Below are positions 1-9,558 of a stretch of 17,585 nt of DNA, piece by piece. The position numbers and the translations under genes are program-made. The stretch's first letter is position 1; every line of letters begins with the position of its first letter. The notes beneath the pieces were generated by a model. It was not told where the DNA came from. It worked only from the letters and a program-made list of their open reading frames with translations, and did no database searches. The DNA is from Chitinophagaceae bacterium (GTDB lineage: Bacteria; Bacteroidota; Bacteroidia; Chitinophagales; Chitinophagaceae), in contig JADKAM010000002.1 of the NCBI GenBank assembly GCA_016715365.1, positions 310,001 to 327,585 of the forward strand, written 5' to 3'.

Positions 1-2668
<2,668 letters not shown>

Positions 2669-2783
2669 TATTTTTTTATTTTTCTTAGGAAGAATAATTA
2701 TATTTTTTACTCTACTTTACTTCTTATTCCAATATGTCACCTTATTATTGTCACCTAACTTTTAGTTAGTCCCGACAAAACGC
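2669..2783 (+). other. 23S-5S internal transcribed spacer
   Basis: This AT-rich spacer of about 115 nt separates the 23S and 5S genes and is presumably transcribed and removed during rRNA processing. It begins with a run of T-rich sequence. It contains a short inverted repeat, CTAAC/GTTAG, around 2756-2770 that could form a processing hairpin. I see no tRNA in it. Confidence 0.7.
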
Positions 2784-2896
2784 CTTATGGTGGTTTTGCC
2801 GAGGGTGTTCACCTCTTCCCATACCGAACAGAGAAGTTAAGCCCCTCATGGCCGATGGTACTGCACAACAATGCGGGAGAGTAGGTAGCTGCCATA
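2784..2896 (+). rRNA. rrf: 5S ribosomal RNA
   Basis: This is the 5S rRNA of the operon. Terminal helix strands are present: TTATGGTGG at the 5' side and GGTAGCTGCCATA at the 3' side. The core between them, GAGGGTGTTCACCTCTTCCCAT followed by CCGAACAGAGAAGTTAAGCCC and GATGGTACTGC, is the familiar Bacteroidota 5S pattern. The length of about 113 nt fits. The gene is followed directly by a strong terminator. Its 3' half and the terminator were copied downstream twice as degenerate remnants. Exact ends are estimated from the terminal pairing. Confidence 0.93.
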
Positions 2897-2903
2897 TTCT
2901 TTT

Positions 2904-2940
2904 AAAAAAGCCTTCCAGTTTATTCTGGAGGGCTTTTTTA
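2904..2940 (+). terminator. rRNA operon terminator
   Basis: An intrinsic terminator lies just after the 5S gene. The arms AAAAAGCCTTCCAG and CTGGAGGGCTTTTT enclose a TTTATT loop, and a T-run follows. It should end the rRNA transcript. The same hairpin is repeated 205 bases further on. Confidence 0.9.
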
Positions 2941-2983
2941 TTTTACCTAATAGCCAGAGTTACTATATTCTATAAAATATTAA

Positions 2984-3100
2984 AGCTACCTCTTGCCATA
3001 CCAAACAGAGAAGGTAATCAGCCAGCTGGCGGACGAGTAGTACTGTACAACAATGCGGGAGCCCTTCGACAAGCTCAGGATAAAATCCGGTAGCTGCCAT
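2984..3100 (+). pseudogene. Degenerate 5S rRNA remnant, copy 1
   Basis: The sequence from CCTCTTGCCATACC through GTACTGTACAACAATGCGGGAG and on to GGTAGCTGCCAT clearly derives from the 3' two thirds of 5S rRNA. The 5' strand of the terminal helix is absent. The GTTAAGCCCCTCATGGCCG portion is replaced by GTAATCAGCCAGCTGGCGG. About 27 nt containing CCCTTCGACAAGCTCAGG replace the few bases that normally separate GGGAG from GGTAGCTG. It cannot form a normal 5S. However, AGCTACC at 2984-2990 can pair with GGTAGCT at 3089-3095, so the remnant could still close into a hairpin-like structure. Confidence 0.8.
3061..3080 (+). repeat. REP-like core inside 5S remnant
   Basis: GCCCTTCGACAAGCTCAGGA carries a semi-palindromic core (TTCGACAAGCTCA) of a kind that I recall as a frequent dispersed short repeat in many bacterial genomes. 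That prior occurrence is from memory. Here it is lodged in the loop region of a 5S remnant. A mutated copy lies at 3264-3284. Confidence 0.5.
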
Positions 3101-3108
3101 ATTCTTTT

Positions 3109-3143
3109 AAAAAAGCCTTCCAGTTTATTCTGGAGGGCTTTTT
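3109..3143 (+). terminator. Repeated terminator hairpin
   Basis: This is the second copy of the rRNA terminator, with arms AAAAAGCCTTCCAG and CTGGAGGGCTTTTT. It lies inside the tandem repeat after the first 5S remnant. Confidence 0.85.
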
Positions 3144-3187
3144 ATTTTACCTATTAGTCAGAGTTACTATATTCTATAAAATATTAA

Positions 3188-3304
3188 AGCTACCTCTTGC
3201 CATACCAAACAGAGAAGGTAATCAGCCAGCTGGCGGACGAGTAGTACTGTACAACAATGCGGGAGCTCTTTGACAAGCTCAGGTTAAAATCCGGTAGCTG
3301 CCAT
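3188..3304 (+). pseudogene. Degenerate 5S rRNA remnant, copy 2
   Basis: This is the second copy of the 5S-derived remnant, 204 bp after the first and nearly identical to it. The REP-like insert here reads CTCTTTGACAAGCTCAGG. The same closing pair AGCTACC/GGTAGCT is kept. It is followed by a different terminator hairpin from the two upstream. Confidence 0.8.
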
Positions 3305-3312
3305 ATTCTTTT

Positions 3313-3344
3313 AAAATCCTTCGATTTATCGAAGGTTTTTTTTT
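3313..3344 (+). terminator. Terminator ending the 5S repeat array
   Basis: The arms CCTTCGA and TCGAAGG enclose a short TTTA loop. A-run and T-run flanks (AAAAT before, nine T after) give a classical intrinsic terminator. The sequence differs from the two upstream terminators and marks the right border of the tandem array. Confidence 0.82.
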
Positions 3345-3523
3345 ATGCCCCTTCTTGTAGATATCCCGATACGCTTCGCTATCAGGACTTGGTTGTTTCA
3401 CTCTTTCGGCTACCCTATTTTTTGCGTTTAAGACTTTGCGAACAGTTAATGTATGCAGGACAGTTTCTTTCAATTTAAAAATTGCTGTATCTTATGCCAT
3501 TAAAATATTGGTAATAACTTTTA
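3345..3523. other. Intergenic region with imperfect palindrome
   Basis: These 179 nt lie between the rRNA array and the first protein gene. CCCGATACGCTTCGCTATCAGG at about 3366-3387 is an imperfect palindrome resembling dispersed REP-type hairpins. A promoter for the downstream gene should lie here, but I see no convincing TTTG/TAnnTTTG pair. No gene is supported; frames crossing this region are shadows. Confidence 0.4.
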
Positions 3524-4507
3524 ATGCGTGCCAAATACCTTATAATATTATTATTTAGTTTGCCTGTTTGCAAAATCTCTTTTTCTCAAAAAAATATTAG
3601 CGGTACCTGGGAAGGAAAATTTTTAAGCTACGCCACCGATTTGGGGCAGCCAAAACTGGTTGTGGAAATATTTGATTTTAAAGACTCTTTATTTACAGGC
3701 CTGAGCCATCTTTATTATGAAGGCGATAAGTACGAACATTATAAAATATCTGGCCGTTATCTTAAACAGGATTCCTTGCTGGTATTTAGAGAAACAGTAA
3801 CTATCTCGGTAGATCTTGGTATTTATGGAAATTGCCTGGGTACATACCTTATGAAATTGTCAGGGAAAGGAAATACAGATATGCTGGATGGTATATGGAT
3901 GTCGAATAAAAAATACTGTACAGATGATGTAAAAGTATGGCTTAAAAAAGAGAAGGCTGAAATTAAGGTAGAAACCATTGCAGCTAAAAAGCCGCCTTTA
4001 GTTACAAAACCAGTAATTAGGACCAAACCAAACCCACAACTGCCCGTAGCAAAAAGGCAAACAACTACTGTAGTTACCAGCCCAACTGCACCTGTAGAAA
4101 AAAACATACCTGTAATAAAGACAGCGCCTGCAGTAATGCCGGCCATACTTAAACAAAGGGAAACTGATGTTCAGTCACTATTAGAAATAGCTTCTGCAGA
4201 TAAAGATTCTATAAGAGTAGATGTATATGATAATGGAGAAATAGATGGCGACTCTGTTTCTGTATATGAAGAAGGAGTGCAGCGTATTTCTAAAAAGCTT
4301 ATTACGGCAAAGCCAATTACATTTTATGTAAGCCTGAATAAAAATGTGAATCCGATTGTACACTTACGCCTTATTGCGGAAAACCTTGGTACAATACCAC
4401 CTTGCACTGCGCTTATGATCGTTACCACAAAATCGAGGAGATACGAAGTCCGTCTGTCAAGTAACTTCAGAAAGAATGCAACAGTTGAATTGTTTTTAAA
4501 AGAGTAA
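3524..4507 (+). CDS. Secreted two-domain protein of unknown function
   Basis: The 327-residue protein starts with a Sec signal peptide (a basic start, then hydrophobic LIILLFSLPVC, likely cleaved near SFSQ at 19-22). The LPVC stretch is a poor lipobox, so a soluble periplasmic or exported protein is more likely than a lipoprotein. Residues 23-145 are rich in beta strands (ISGTWEGKF, then YKISGRYL) and resemble the calycin/lipocalin-like ligand-binding barrels common in Bacteroidota. Residues 150-210 form a Pro/Thr/Lys linker. Residues 215-327 form a separate module with YDNGEIDGDSVSVY, then AENLGTIPPCTALM and RRYEVRLSSNFRKNA. I recall this C-terminal module recurring in Bacteroidota secreted proteins without a known function. 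The ATG at 3524 is the only start that keeps the signal peptide intact. The gene stands alone, 93 bp before tex. Confidence 0.88.
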   Translation: MRAKYLIILLFSLPVCKISFSQKNISGTWEGKFLSYATDLGQPKLVVEIFDFKDSLFTGLSHLYYEGDKYEHYKISGRYLKQDSLLVFRETVTISVDLGIYGNCLGTYLMKLSGKGNTDMLDGIWMSNKKYCTDDVKVWLKKEKAEIKVETIAAKKPPLVTKPVIRTKPNPQLPVAKRQTTTVVTSPTAPVEKNIPVIKTAPAVMPAILKQRETDVQSLLEIASADKDSIRVDVYDNGEIDGDSVSVYEEGVQRISKKLITAKPITFYVSLNKNVNPIVHLRLIAENLGTIPPCTALMIVTTKSRRYEVRLSSNFRKNATVELFLKE

Positions 4508-4572
4508 GTTGCTTTTGCTAACTGTAAATATTAAATCTTAAAAAGAAAGTTTTTTTTAAGACTGTGTAATGA

Positions 4573-4580
4573 TACATTTG
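4573..4580 (+). promoter_or_regulatory. Possible Bacteroidota -7 promoter element for tex
   Basis: TACATTTG matches the Bacteroidota sigma-A -7 consensus TAnnTTTG exactly and lies 20 bases before the tex ATG, giving a very short leader. A clear TTTG -33 box is not visible; only a T-run around 4550 lies at about the right distance. This is a motif match only. Confidence 0.45.
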
Positions 4581-4600
4581 CTGCCCTATAATTTTTTAAG

Positions 4601-6856
4601 ATGGATATAAAATACACCCAACATATTGCTGCTGAATTGAACTTACAAGTAAGGCAGATAAACAGTATTTATCAATTACATACAGAAGGTTCTACCATTC
4701 CTTTTATTGCCCGTTACCGGAAAGAAGCAACAGGTAACCTGGATGAAGTGGTTATTGCGAATGTGATAGATCAGATAAAATATTTTAACGACCTGGAGAA
4801 GCGGAAGGAGACTGTTTTAAAAACAATTGAAGAAGCCGGTAAACTAACGCCTGAATTAAAAAAGCGTATTGAAGATTGTACCAGCGCTACGGTACTGGAA
4901 GATATTTACCTGCCCTTTAAACCAAAGCGTAAAACAAAGGCCAGCGTTGCTATAGAAAAAGGGTTGGAGCCGCTTGCTACAATTTTGTTTGGGCAGGGGC
5001 ATGAAAACCCGGAAGCAGAAGCAGCGAAGTTTATTACAGAAAATGTAAAAGATATTGAAGAAGCATTGCAGGGGGCAAGGGATATTATGGCGGAGTGGAT
5101 CGCAGAAAATGAGCAGGCAAGAAATATTGTGCGTAAATTATTTACTGAAGGAGCGGCACTTTCATCAAAGATATTGACGAGCAAAAAAGATGATGAAGAT
5201 GCCCAAAAATACCGTGACTATTTTGAGTTTAAAGAGCCCTTGGCGCAAAGTCCATCGCACCGCATCCTGGCGATACGCCGTGGCGAAAAAGAGGGATTTC
5301 TTTTAATGGATATTAATGTTGATAAGGAAACAGCACAGGAGGCAGTTAAAAATATTTTTATAAAATCATCTGGACTAGCTGCCAGGCAGGTTGCTTTTGC
5401 CATTGATGATTCTTATGTTAGGCTGCTGCAGCCTTCAATTGAAACAGAGTTCAGGATGGCCAGTAAAATAAAAGCTGATGAAGAAGCCATCAGGGTGTTT
5501 GCAGAAAATCTTCGCCAGCTTTTACTGGCTTCGCCGCTAGGACATAAGCGTGTGATGGCGCTTGATCCGGGATTTAAGTCGGGCTGCAAAGTTGTTTGCC
5601 TGGATGAATACGGCGGGTTTTTAAAGTACAATACCATTTATCCCCATGCGCCGCAAAATGATTGGAACGGTGCCATCAGAACTATAAAAGATTTGGTTGC
5701 TGAATATAGTATTGAGGCGATTGGTTATGGTAATGGTACGGCGAGTAAGGAAACAGATCAATTGCTGCGGGCTATTGATTTTGGTAAGCCGGTATCTCTT
5801 TTTATGGTGAATGAAAACGGCGCTTCTATTTACTCGGCCAGCGAAGTGGCAAGGGAAGAATTTCCGGATGAAGATGTTACGGTACGTGGATCTATAAGCA
5901 TCGGCAGAAGATTGCTTGATCCGTTGAGTGAGCTGGTGAAGATTGATGCGAAAAGTATTGGCGTGGGGCAGTATCAGCATGATGTAAATCAAAACCGGTT
6001 AAAAGAATCACTGGACAAAGTTGTAGAGAGCTGTGTGAATTTTGTAGGCGTAGATGTAAATGCAGCGAGTAAACATTTGCTGACTTATGTGAGTGGGCTA
6101 AGTGCTAATGTTGCAAAAAATATTGTTGAATACCGTGCAAAACATGGCAGTTTTAAAAGCCGCGACGAAATAAAAAAAGTACCGCTGCTAGGTGCAAAGG
6201 CTTTTGAACAGAGTGCAGGATTTTTAAGAATTCAGGATGCGGTAAATCCTTTGGATAATTCGGCGGTACATCCCGAGAGTTACCATCTGGTGGAATCCAT
6301 GGCTGCCAAAGTAAACAGCACAGTTCCGGAATTAATTAAAAATGCAGAAATAAGAAAGCAATTAAAAGCAAAGGATTTTGTTACTGAAACCATCGGCGAA
6401 TTTACGATTGCAGATATTTTAAAAGAACTTGAAAAGCCGGGCCGTGATCCACGTGCAGCTATTGAAGAGTTTAGATTTGCAGATGGCGTAAACAGCATGG
6501 CTGATCTGAAACCTGGCATGAAAATACCTGCCATCATTACTAACATCACCAACTTTGGTGCTTTTGCCGATGTGGGCGTAAAGCAGGATGGGATGATACA
6601 TGTGTCGCAAATGGCGAACCGTTACATAAGTGATCCAAATGAAGTAGTGAAGCTTGGACAAAAAGTAATGGTTACGGTGGTGGAAGTTGATATTCCCCGT
6701 AAAAGAATTGCATTGAGTTTAAAGGAAAGTGGTGTGGCAAGACAGGAAGCAGTTAAGAAAGCATTTAAAAAGGAATTGCCGGTTGAAGAAAAGAAAATAC
6801 CGAGTAATCCTTTCCAGGCAAAGCTTATGGAATTGAAGAAGAATTTTAAAGAGTGA
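4601..6856 (+). CDS. tex: Transcription accessory protein Tex (S1 RNA-binding)
   Basis: This 751-residue protein is full length for Tex, a conserved cytoplasmic nucleic-acid-binding protein related to eukaryotic Spt6 and linked to transcription and RNA metabolism. Domains in order: N-terminal helical Tex region with the signature STIPFIARYRKEATGNLDE (31-49), YqgF/RNase H-like domain beginning at MALDPGFKSGCK (about 318-440), the GVGQYQHDV motif (454-462), tandem helix-hairpin-helix motifs (about 485-550, including FKSRDEIKKVPLLGAKAFEQ), and a C-terminal S1 domain (about 636-710, with GMKIPAIITNITNFGAFADV and DGMIHVSQ). The reading frame is uninterrupted. The SF1 helicase gene follows 139 bp downstream on the same strand, too far apart to assume co-transcription. 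No Shine-Dalgarno sequence is evident, as is usual in this phylum. Confidence 0.97.
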   Translation: MDIKYTQHIAAELNLQVRQINSIYQLHTEGSTIPFIARYRKEATGNLDEVVIANVIDQIKYFNDLEKRKETVLKTIEEAGKLTPELKKRIEDCTSATVLEDIYLPFKPKRKTKASVAIEKGLEPLATILFGQGHENPEAEAAKFITENVKDIEEALQGARDIMAEWIAENEQARNIVRKLFTEGAALSSKILTSKKDDEDAQKYRDYFEFKEPLAQSPSHRILAIRRGEKEGFLLMDINVDKETAQEAVKNIFIKSSGLAARQVAFAIDDSYVRLLQPSIETEFRMASKIKADEEAIRVFAENLRQLLLASPLGHKRVMALDPGFKSGCKVVCLDEYGGFLKYNTIYPHAPQNDWNGAIRTIKDLVAEYSIEAIGYGNGTASKETDQLLRAIDFGKPVSLFMVNENGASIYSASEVAREEFPDEDVTVRGSISIGRRLLDPLSELVKIDAKSIGVGQYQHDVNQNRLKESLDKVVESCVNFVGVDVNAASKHLLTYVSGLSANVAKNIVEYRAKHGSFKSRDEIKKVPLLGAKAFEQSAGFLRIQDAVNPLDNSAVHPESYHLVESMAAKVNSTVPELIKNAEIRKQLKAKDFVTETIGEFTIADILKELEKPGRDPRAAIEEFRFADGVNSMADLKPGMKIPAIITNITNFGAFADVGVKQDGMIHVSQMANRYISDPNEVVKLGQKVMVTVVEVDIPRKRIALSLKESGVARQEAVKKAFKKELPVEEKKIPSNPFQAKLMELKKNFKE

Positions 6857-6884
6857 GGTATCACATCTTCGATGTAAAAATTGG

Positions 6885-6975
6885 AAAACAGATGACGCCG
6901 ATTTAGCAGAATGGCACAGATTTTTTTTCTGCTTTCCAGAAAATCTGGATTTCCCCCACGCTGATTGTTTTCCCT
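6885..6975. repeat. Intergenic repeat-like segment with hairpin
   Basis: Between tex and the helicase gene, ACAGATGACGCCGATTTAGC followed by GGCACAGATTTTT resembles a dispersed intergenic repeat (GATGACGC-GATTTA-CACAGATT type) that I recall from Bacteroidota genomes. CAGATTTT at 6917-6924 pairs with AAAATCTG at 6940-6947, giving a hairpin that could act as a weak tex terminator. Family membership is from memory and needs a genome search. Confidence 0.4.
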
Positions 6976-6995
6976 AATACTCCTAATTTTAGATA

Positions 6996-8834
6996 ATGGC
7001 TGTAACAGATCTGCATATTAAAAATTTATTGGCTTGTATCAATTTAGAAGAGCGGGAACAGGTGCAACGATATAGCTTAGACCAGCAGCACAGTCTGAAA
7101 GCTTTAAAGGCAGAAGGTTTGGCACTGTACCCGATTACTGTTACCCGTAAAAATTTTGGCTACGCAGACTACCCAGAAATAAGTTTTAAACTTAGTTACC
7201 CGGTTGAAATAAATTTATTTAAAGATGGAGCTGCCATTGAATGTTTTTGTACCGGTGAGGAACCGGTTAAAGGTATGCTGCTGAATTTAGATGGAAGGAG
7301 CGGAGAATTTCGCTTGTTTGCACCGGATTTTCCCGATTGGATTGAAGATAAAAATGTGGGAATTAAGTTGGCTCCTGATCAGCGTACCACGTCTGTCATG
7401 AAAACAACGCTTAACAACCTGGAAGCAAATAAAGAACTGTATAGGTTGTTTGAGGAGATACATGGAACAGCACCCATTATAAAAAGAGAAGTTGATGAAG
7501 AAGAACAATCCATCGTCTTTACAAATAAAAATTTAAACCCAAGCCAGCAGGCGGCTGTAAAAGCAATGGTTGCCAATAATGAAATGCTGATCATTCACGG
7601 CCCGCCGGGAACCGGTAAAACCACCACATTGATTGAAGGTATTTTACAATTGACAGAACAGGGTGAAAAAATTATAGTAACAGCACCCAGCAACACAGCA
7701 GTTGATAATATTGCAAAAGGATTAATTGAAAAGGGAGTGGCGGTTTTACGGGTTGGTAACAGCAGCAAAACCGATTCGCTTGTATTTGCACATACACCCG
7801 AAGGCAAATTAGCAAACAGCCGTGAGCAAAAAGAGATCAAGCAGTTAAAAATACGGGCTGAGGAATTCAGGAAGATGGCTTTAAAGTACAAACGCAGTTT
7901 TGGCAGAGAAGAAAGAGAGCAGCGCAATTTATTATTTAAAGAAGTGAAAGATATTCGCCTGCAAATAAAAAAACTGCAGGCTTACAATGAAGAAAAATTA
8001 TTTGAACAGGCCAATGTAATACTGGGCACGCCCATTGGTTTGTACGATGCAGACCTGCGGCATTTGAAATTCAATTGCCTGGTAATGGATGAAGCCGGCC
8101 AGTGTATTGAGCCGCTTGCCTGGTGTGTATTTCCGCTGGCGCAAAAATATATTTTGGCCGGTGATCATTTGCAATTGCCACCCACTGTATTAAGTAACGA
8201 GGCTGCACAACTTGGTTTCAATACTTCTATTTTAGAAACTGCTGCAAAAACAATGAACCCGATCTTCTTGCTAAATACACAATACCGCATGCGACAGCCT
8301 ATTGCTGGTTTTAGCAGTCAATATTTTTATGGCGGAAAGCTGATGACAGATGAAAAACTACTAAGTACAGCGCAGCATCTTACTTTTATAGATACAGCAG
8401 GCAGTGGATTTAATGAAGAGCATGGGCAGGATGGAGCCAGTCTTAAAAATGACGGAGAACTTCGGATCGTTAATAAAATCATCGAAACAGAAAATATAAT
8501 TACGGAGCAAACCGCATTTATTTCGCCTTATGCCGGGCAAGTTGCTGCAGCGAAGGATTTGTTACCAAGGCAAATGCGTATCAGTACCATTGATAGTTTC
8601 CAGGGACAAGAGCAGCATACCATTATTTTGTCTCTGGTAAGAAGCAATGACGATGGCATTATCGGTTTTCTAAAAGACTACCGCCGGATGAATGTGGCAC
8701 TCACCAGGGCCAGGGAACAATTGTATGTAATAGGAGATAGCGCAACGCTTGGTAATGATGCTTTCTTTATTTCATTTTTAAAGTATGTTGAGGAATTCGG
8801 TAGTTACAGAACGGTTTGGGAATGGGAGTTGTAA
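6996..8834 (+). CDS. SF1B DNA/RNA helicase, Upf1/IGHMBP2-like
   Basis: This 612-residue ATPase has every superfamily 1 helicase motif: Walker A GPPGTGKTT (202-210), Ia TAPSNTAVDN (229-238), II/Walker B VMDEAGQ (363-369), III GDHLQLPP (389-396), IV QYRM (429-432), V TIDSFQGQE (531-539) and VI NVALTRAR (566-573). The DEAG box and the QYRMR motif place it with the Upf1-like SF1B group (SMUBP-2/IGHMBP2, yeast Hcs1), which are 5'-to-3' helicases acting on single-stranded DNA or RNA. The N-terminal 180 residues form the beta-barrel/stalk region typical of that group. Residues 270-335 are a charged helical insertion between motifs Ia and II (KIRAEEFRKMALKYKR), matching the stalk. Bacterial members are poorly characterised, so the biological substrate is not known. 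The ATG at 6996 gives the usual N-terminus. Confidence 0.94.
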   Translation: MAVTDLHIKNLLACINLEEREQVQRYSLDQQHSLKALKAEGLALYPITVTRKNFGYADYPEISFKLSYPVEINLFKDGAAIECFCTGEEPVKGMLLNLDGRSGEFRLFAPDFPDWIEDKNVGIKLAPDQRTTSVMKTTLNNLEANKELYRLFEEIHGTAPIIKREVDEEEQSIVFTNKNLNPSQQAAVKAMVANNEMLIIHGPPGTGKTTTLIEGILQLTEQGEKIIVTAPSNTAVDNIAKGLIEKGVAVLRVGNSSKTDSLVFAHTPEGKLANSREQKEIKQLKIRAEEFRKMALKYKRSFGREEREQRNLLFKEVKDIRLQIKKLQAYNEEKLFEQANVILGTPIGLYDADLRHLKFNCLVMDEAGQCIEPLAWCVFPLAQKYILAGDHLQLPPTVLSNEAAQLGFNTSILETAAKTMNPIFLLNTQYRMRQPIAGFSSQYFYGGKLMTDEKLLSTAQHLTFIDTAGSGFNEEHGQDGASLKNDGELRIVNKIIETENIITEQTAFISPYAGQVAAAKDLLPRQMRISTIDSFQGQEQHTIILSLVRSNDDGIIGFLKDYRRMNVALTRAREQLYVIGDSATLGNDAFFISFLKYVEEFGSYRTVWEWEL

Positions 8835-8944
8835 TTGGTCATGAATCAAAAGATTTAAGCTACCAACATGAACTAAATGAAATCATTTTTGTTTCTCATC
8901 GTAGTTTGCCTTTAAGTAGTTAATTTTAGAAAAATATACGCAAA

Positions 8945-9172
8945 ATGTCAAAAACAAAAATTACAGTAAACAGTAACGGATCAATAAAAGTAGAAGGCGA
9001 TTTTGAAATCGTTGATAAAAATGGCGGCGTTTATAATCTACAGGGCAGAGAAATAATTTCTATCTGCCGTTGCGGCTTATCGCAAAACAAACCATTTTGC
9101 GATGGAAGCCATAAAGGCCATTTTGAACACGAAGCTGTTGCGTTTGATCTTCCTCCCAAAAAAGTGAATTAA
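8945..9172 (+). CDS. CDGSH iron-sulfur domain protein
   Basis: This 75-residue protein carries one perfect CDGSH zinc-finger-like motif, C-X-C-X2-S-X3-P-X-C-D-G-S-H. The three cysteines (41, 43, 52) and one histidine (56) should bind a labile 2Fe-2S cluster. The first 38 residues (MSKTKITVNSNGSIKVEGDF onward) form a small beta region typical of bacterial single-motif members. There is no transmembrane anchor, so it is cytoplasmic, unlike mitochondrial mitoNEET. Family members are linked to redox sensing or cluster transfer, but no partner is indicated here. It lies 110 bp after the helicase gene, on the same strand. Confidence 0.93.
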   Translation: MSKTKITVNSNGSIKVEGDFEIVDKNGGVYNLQGREIISICRCGLSQNKPFCDGSHKGHFEHEAVAFDLPPKKVN

Positions 9173-9558
9173 AATTTAAAATAAAGGTAAAATTACGATG
9201 TTAGGGAACGAACTTCCCTCTTCGTTTCAGTATTGTTTCTTGTTATTAAAAAAATATTGCCAAAAGGTTGCAATTTTATTTTATTTTTTAGTTATTTGCC
9301 AAACATTTCTCGATATCCGTTACTAAAACTGTTATCCAATTCTCAAAACCAATTCCCCCATAAAAACAGGTTTAATTAGGTTAATTAAATGTGTGACACC
9401 ATTTTCGTCGGGCTTGCTTGTTTAATCGTAATTAAATTTCATTGTTGCTGATACAGAAGTATAAGAAATCCCTGTTTTACAGGATTTCAGCTCTTCAGCA
9501 ACAGCAGTATATTTAGCTTTTAAACCAATCATACCAATACTATTTGACTATAAAAATT
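9173..9558. promoter_or_regulatory. Long AT-rich leader region before the surface-protein gene
   Basis: This 386-nt stretch has no supported gene. It should hold a terminator or 3' end for the CDGSH gene, though I see no strong hairpin there, and the promoter of the large surface-protein gene. The left part is AT-rich with runs of A and T (ATTTTATTTTATTTTTTAG near 9271). A nested hairpin lies at 9444-9502. TACTATTTG at about 9538-9546 is close to the -7 consensus but has one extra base and would leave almost no leader. Confidence 0.5.
9444..9502 (+). promoter_or_regulatory. Nested hairpin upstream of the surface-protein gene
   Basis: The outer arms GTTGCTG (9444-9450) and CAGCAAC (9496-9502) pair perfectly. 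Inside them GAAATCCCTGT (9464-9474) pairs with ACAGGATTTC (9479-9488) with one bulged C. The structure ends 57 bases before the chosen start codon. It could be a leader-RNA element, a terminator without a T-run, or chance. The base pairing is seen directly; any function is speculative. Confidence 0.45.

Larger units (their letters stand above)
2897..3304 (+). repeat. 204-bp tandem repeat, two copies, of 5S 3' end plus terminator
   Basis: Two nearly identical head-to-tail units of about 204 bp (2897-3100 and 3101-3304) follow the 5S gene. The shared anchor GCCATATTCTTTTAAAA occurs at 2891, 3096 and 3300. Each unit contains the terminator hairpin, a spacer with TACTATATTCTATAAAATAT, and a remnant of the 5S 3' half. 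The units differ at only a few bases, for example CCCTTCGAC versus CTCTTTGAC. The array probably arose by unequal exchange or replication slippage at the operon end after the remnant had already diverged from the real 5S. Confidence 0.88.

Noticed and set aside
2848..3478. Short plus-strand frames over the 5S and its repeats
   Set aside because: They read through 5S rRNA, terminators and the tandem repeat, and their similarity to each other only reflects the DNA duplication.
3823..4146. 107-codon minus-strand frame opposite the secreted protein gene
   Set aside because: It lies wholly within an intact plus-strand gene with a signal peptide and conserved motifs and has no recognisable domain; the same holds for minus-strand frames within tex and the helicase gene.
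9544..9558. TTG start 15 bases upstream of the chosen ATG for the surface protein
   Set aside because: ATG codons at 9559 and 9565 fit the signal peptide better, and the TTG overlaps a possible promoter element.
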